A stretch of DNA of 8,423 bases from Thalassarchaeum sp002495735 (lineage in GTDB: Archaea; Thermoplasmatota; Poseidoniia; Poseidoniales; Thalassarchaeaceae): assembly GCA_937911265.1 (NCBI GenBank), contig CALDRG010000105.1, positions 1 through 8,423 of the forward strand. The letters run 5' to 3'. The notes beneath the pieces are model-generated. The model did no database searches and had not been told where the DNA came from. It was given only the letters and a program-made list of their open reading frames with translations. This document shows, in pieces, positions 5,813 to 8,423 of this stretch (positions are counted from its first letter, which is position 1; each line of letters opens with the position of its first letter). A program made the translations under genes and the position numbers.

Positions 5813-7248
5813 GTCGGGCCATGCGCGAGCCGGCGTGCTGGGAGATGTCCTGGCCCGAAGTCGCAGTATTCGACGGCAATGCGAACGCACTTGGCATCGA
5901 AGAGGCATCGCTGATGGATGCGGCTGGGAAGAGACTCGCTACTACTGCACGCGAAATGGCAGAAGGAGCGATTGTGATCTTATGTGGACCGGGTAACAAC
6001 GGCGGAGATGGCTTCGTCGCCGCCCGCTATCTGCGTGAATGGGGCATCGATATCTCGATCCTAGCCAGTCACTCTGAATCGCGCGGCACCAGCGCGCGCG
6101 CCGCGCGCGAGGCCGCGGGTGAGGTACGAATCTGGCCCAATGCACCCCTCAAACCTCACACTCTCGTCGTGGACTGTCTGTTAGGAGCCGGAGCCTCGCC
6201 TGGACAGAGCCTCAGGCCCCCTATCGGAGAAATCGTATCTTGGGCCGTCGAACTCAACACTCCCGTGCTTGCCTGCGACATCCCAACGGGGCTGGGGGGA
6301 ATGGATGCGCTACCAGCTGTCGCCACCATCACCTTCCATAGTATCAAGCAGGGACTGGCCTCACCCGAGGCCGGGGAAGTCACAGTGGCTCCATTACCAT
6401 GGCCGGCCGAGGTTGAGGACTGCGGACCCGGTGATGCGAGTCGATATCCTCCTCTCACTGCAAACGCTCGCAAGGGAGACCGCGGCCGGCTATGGGTAAT
6501 CGGAGGAGGCCCCTACCACGGTGCCCCAATGCTCGCTGGTATGGCAGCCGCTCGCACTGGCTGCGATCTCGTACACATCGCGATGCCTAGTGCAGCCGCA
6601 GCTAGAGTAGAGTGGCCTGCCACACTAATTCCAGAGATCTTGCCAGACGAGGACATGCTAACCGACGCTTCTCTCACACACATCTCCGAAGCCTTCGAGT
6701 CTCGTGGGGCTCAAGCGTTGGTCATCGGCCCAGGGCTGGGTCGCGACGATGCCACATTGAGTGCTGTGTCAGAGATACTCAGGATGTCTTCGGACAACGG
6801 TATCCCCGTAGTGATCGATGCTGATGCCATTAATGCCCTGCCCAGTGGGTCATGGCCCGATGGACTAAGCGGCGTTGCCACTCCTCATGCCAAGGAGGCC
6901 GAGCGTTGGCTTGGAACAACATCTCCCGCAGATGCCCTCAATGACTGTTCGGGAGAGGCCGTTACCATCGTGGTCACTGGACCGGAGGATGAACTGACGG
7001 GTCCCGAGGGCCGCACCTGCCGTGCCTCAGGAGGCCACTCCCGAATGGCGGTGGGAGGCACTGGCGATCTGCTGGCAGGCACGATAGGGGGGTTGCTGGC
7101 TCAGGGCATAGAGGCATGGCCTGCAGCTAGGCTCGGCTGTGCGCTGCTGCGCGAAGCCGGCGCCAGAGCAGCCGAGAGCACTGGCCCTGGACTGCTTGCA
7201 GAGGACGTTCCTGTTGAGATAGCTAGGGTACTGGCGGAGTGGACGTAG
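5809..7248 (+). CDS. nnr: Bifunctional NAD(P)HX epimerase / ADP-dependent NAD(P)HX dehydratase
   Basis: Repair enzyme for hydrated NAD(P)H: the N-terminal YjeF_N-type domain (about 1-205) epimerises R- and S-NAD(P)HX and the C-terminal ribokinase-like domain (about 210-479) dehydrates S-NAD(P)HX with ADP. Epimerase marks are LMDAAGKR (35-42), the nucleotide loop CGPGNNGGDGFVAARYL (59-75), DCLLGAG (122-128) and DIPTG (157-161). Dehydratase marks are RLWVIGGGPYHGAP (227-240), IGPGLGRD (336-343), IDADAINALP (346-355), TPHAKEAERWLG (368-379) and the catalytic-base motif GGTGDLLAG with Asp430. At 479 residues it is close to the usual fused length and neither half looks broken. The commonest form of the first motif (MENAG) reads MDAAG here. 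The ATG at 5809 overlaps the transporter TGA (ATGA); no clear Shine-Dalgarno site is present, so translation probably depends on coupling. The link to the transporter looks like operon economy rather than shared function. Confidence 0.94.
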   Translation: MSRAMREPACWEMSWPEVAVFDGNANALGIEEASLMDAAGKRLATTAREMAEGAIVILCGPGNNGGDGFVAARYLREWGIDISILASHSESRGTSARAAREAAGEVRIWPNAPLKPHTLVVDCLLGAGASPGQSLRPPIGEIVSWAVELNTPVLACDIPTGLGGMDALPAVATITFHSIKQGLASPEAGEVTVAPLPWPAEVEDCGPGDASRYPPLTANARKGDRGRLWVIGGGPYHGAPMLAGMAAARTGCDLVHIAMPSAAAARVEWPATLIPEILPDEDMLTDASLTHISEAFESRGAQALVIGPGLGRDDATLSAVSEILRMSSDNGIPVVIDADAINALPSGSWPDGLSGVATPHAKEAERWLGTTSPADALNDCSGEAVTIVVTGPEDELTGPEGRTCRASGGHSRMAVGGTGDLLAGTIGGLLAQGIEAWPAARLGCALLREAGARAAESTGPGLLAEDVPVEIARVLAEWT

Positions 7249-7255
7249 GGATAGC

Positions 7256-7729
7256 ATGCTGGTCAGTGAAGATTACCCGTGGGGCAAGCTGCTGCGTGAG
7301 TACGCGACTTACTGCGCAGTAGGTTGCATCAATGTCGCCGTATTCTTCGTTTTCTACGACTGGTTCTATGATATGGTCCTAATCGAGCAGTACCGGGCTG
7401 CGAGTGCTTGGGCCGTGGCTTACTTCATCAGTTCATGGCAGGCTCACTTCCTGCATCGCTGGCTGACCTTTGAATCTCCAACTGAATACACGAAAAGCCT
7501 CTATGTGATGCTGTTGATTTACACTGTTCTCTGGGCGATTTCCACTACCACGATAGCTTACTTCAGTGACACCCTCGGCTACAACCACCTGTACACATGG
7601 GCTGCCAACACGGCCGCTTTCGGCTTCTTGGCCTTCCTCGCACTGCGCATCTTCGCCTTCCCTCTGTCGGATGGGCGAATCTCACGCAAAGAACGCCTTG
7701 ACGAGTACAAAGAGCGGCGTAGGTCTTGA
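7256..7729 (+). CDS. GtrA-like small multi-pass membrane protein
   Basis: This 157-residue protein has four predicted membrane helices (about 16-36, 45-62, 81-103 and 111-135) and a basic C-terminal tail rich in Arg and Lys. The pattern AVGCINVAVFFVFYDWF in TM1 and FLHRWLTFES after TM2 matches the GtrA family, where an Asn in TM1 and an aromatic/basic W-x-F element after TM2 are typical. Family members are linked to movement or modification of polyprenyl-linked sugars in cell-surface glycan synthesis, but many have no proven role and no glycosyltransferase gene is in view. The ATG lies 7 bases after the stop of the nnr gene with only a weak AGGGAT upstream; the close spacing implies co-transcription. 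Length and topology fit the family; the cellular role is open. Confidence 0.75.
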   Translation: MLVSEDYPWGKLLREYATYCAVGCINVAVFFVFYDWFYDMVLIEQYRAASAWAVAYFISSWQAHFLHRWLTFESPTEYTKSLYVMLLIYTVLWAISTTTIAYFSDTLGYNHLYTWAANTAAFGFLAFLALRIFAFPLSDGRISRKERLDEYKERRRS

Positions 7730-7753
7730 AGTGGACTTGTTCGTGGCGCGGCC

Positions 7754-8423
7754 GTGACCCAAGGCGTACGAGGCACTAGGGACTTCTATCCCGAGGATAT
7801 GCGGATACGTAACTGGCTGTTCGACAACTTCCGCAACGCCGCCCGCAGTCACGGATTCGAGGAGTACGACGCCCCGGTGCTGGAGCATGAGGAGTTGTAC
7901 ACTCGCAAGCAGGGCGAGGAGATCACACAACAACTCTACAATTTCGAGGACAAGGGCGAGCGCAGGGTCGCCCTTCGTCCCGAGATGACACCATCCCTCG
8001 CGCGCATGGTGATGGCTAGAGCCGGTGCCCTACCGACACCAATCAAGTGGTTCTCGATTCCGCAGTGCTGGCGCTACGAGCGCACGCAACGTGGGCGCGG
8101 GCGCGAGCACTACCAATGGAATGTTGACATCTGGGGCAGCAACGCCCTCGAGGCTGACGTGGAACTGCTCTCGGTTCTGGTGAATTTCTTCGAGGGTGTT
8201 GGACTGACAGCTGACGACTTGGTCATCAAAATCAGCAGCCGCAAGGTGCTGGAGGAAGTTCTCGGCTCGTTGGGAATCTCTGGTGACGCCTTTGCCGCCA
8301 CCTGCATCATCGTCGACAAAATGGACAAACTTCCAGAAGACGTCGTTGCCGCTCAACTGGCCGAGCAAGGACTCGGCGCTGATGCAGTGGCCACCATCCA
8401 GTCCACACTCGGGGTTGACGATC
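7754..8423 (+). CDS. hisS: Histidyl-tRNA synthetase (partial, N-terminal 223 residues; cut by window edge)
   Basis: Class II aminoacyl-tRNA synthetase that charges tRNA-His in the cytosol. The visible part starts with QGVRGTRDFYPEDM, the usual HisRS opening, then motif-1 region sequence HGFEEYDAPVLEHEELY (34-50), the histidine-binding ALRPEMTPSLAR (Glu77, Thr79) and motif 2 QCWRYERTQRGRGREHYQWN (104-123) with catalytic Arg107. The wording of motif 2 (REHYQWNVDIWG) recalls bacterial and plant-organelle HisRS more than the usual archaeal form; this is from memory, not an alignment. I chose GTG at 7754: it is the only plausible start between the previous stop (TGA 7727-7729, same frame) and the conserved GTRD motif, while the ATG at 7799 would delete that motif. 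No clear ribosome binding site is visible. Motif 3 and the C-terminal anticodon-binding domain lie beyond the edge. It follows the GtrA-like gene by 24 bases and may be the last or a middle gene of the operon. Confidence 0.95.
   Translation, partial: MTQGVRGTRDFYPEDMRIRNWLFDNFRNAARSHGFEEYDAPVLEHEELYTRKQGEEITQQLYNFEDKGERRVALRPEMTPSLARMVMARAGALPTPIKWFSIPQCWRYERTQRGRGREHYQWNVDIWGSNALEADVELLSVLVNFFEGVGLTADDLVIKISSRKVLEEVLGSLGISGDAFAATCIIVDKMDKLPEDVVAAQLAEQGLGADAVATIQSTLGVDD

Noticed and set aside
5595..5999. Open frames on both strands across the transporter/nnr junction
   Set aside because: Both strands carry overlapping frames here, but only the two annotated genes show family motifs; the coupled ATGA overlap explains the region.
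7727..7756. Possible readthrough fusion of the GtrA-like protein and HisRS, which share a reading frame across one TGA
   Set aside because: Both proteins have normal ends for their families; eight codons separate the stop from the GTG start, and no recoding signal was seen. The shared frame has a one-in-three chance.
8030..8368. 112-residue minus-strand open frame at the right end
   Set aside because: It is antisense to HisRS motif 2 and following conserved sequence.
1..8423. CRISPR arrays, tRNA or rRNA genes, insertion sequences, toxin-antitoxin or defence genes
   Set aside because: I looked on both strands and found none; genes fill nearly all of the window and the only gap over 100 bases is the divergent region at 1702-1850.

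Overview
The window is a compact, moderately GC-rich prokaryotic segment holding seven protein-coding genes and almost no non-coding DNA. The best guess for the source is a marine Euryarchaeon of the Marine Group II type (Poseidoniales). This is inferred from gene style: a secreted M14 peptidase carrying Asp/Gly-rich calcium loops and a C-terminal membrane anchor, next to an amino-acid symporter, with GGAGG/GAGGTG ribosome binding sites and ATGA stop/start overlaps. No rRNA or other taxonomic marker is present, and several proteins (short dPGM, HisRS) look bacterial, so a bacterium cannot be excluded.

Left arm (minus strand, 1-1701): a MscS-type mechanosensitive channel gene is followed after 9 bases by a 2,3-bisphosphoglycerate-dependent phosphoglycerate mutase gene that runs off the left edge with only its last residues missing.

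Divergent intergenic region (1702-1850): this 149-base gap is the only real regulatory space in the window. It holds a perfect 6-bp inverted repeat with a 3-bp centre and the strong ribosome binding site of the peptidase. No convincing archaeal TATA box is visible.

Right arm (plus strand, 1851-8423): five genes in one direction, probably one transcription unit for at least the first four. They are a secreted, membrane-anchored M14 zinc carboxypeptidase; a sodium:neurotransmitter-symporter (NSS) family amino-acid transporter starting inside the peptidase stop codon (ATGA); a fused NAD(P)HX epimerase/dehydratase starting inside the transporter stop codon (ATGA); a small GtrA-like membrane protein 7 bases later; and a histidyl-tRNA synthetase 24 bases later, truncated by the right edge.

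The clearest functional story is the peptidase/transporter pair: the peptidase would trim C-terminal residues from extracellular peptides at the cell surface and the symporter would import the released amino acids. The epimerase/dehydratase (NAD(P)H repair) and HisRS are housekeeping genes. I saw no mobile element, CRISPR array, tRNA or rRNA gene, and no defence system. The points most worth following are the calcium-loop insertions inside the peptidase catalytic domain and the modified chloride site of the transporter.
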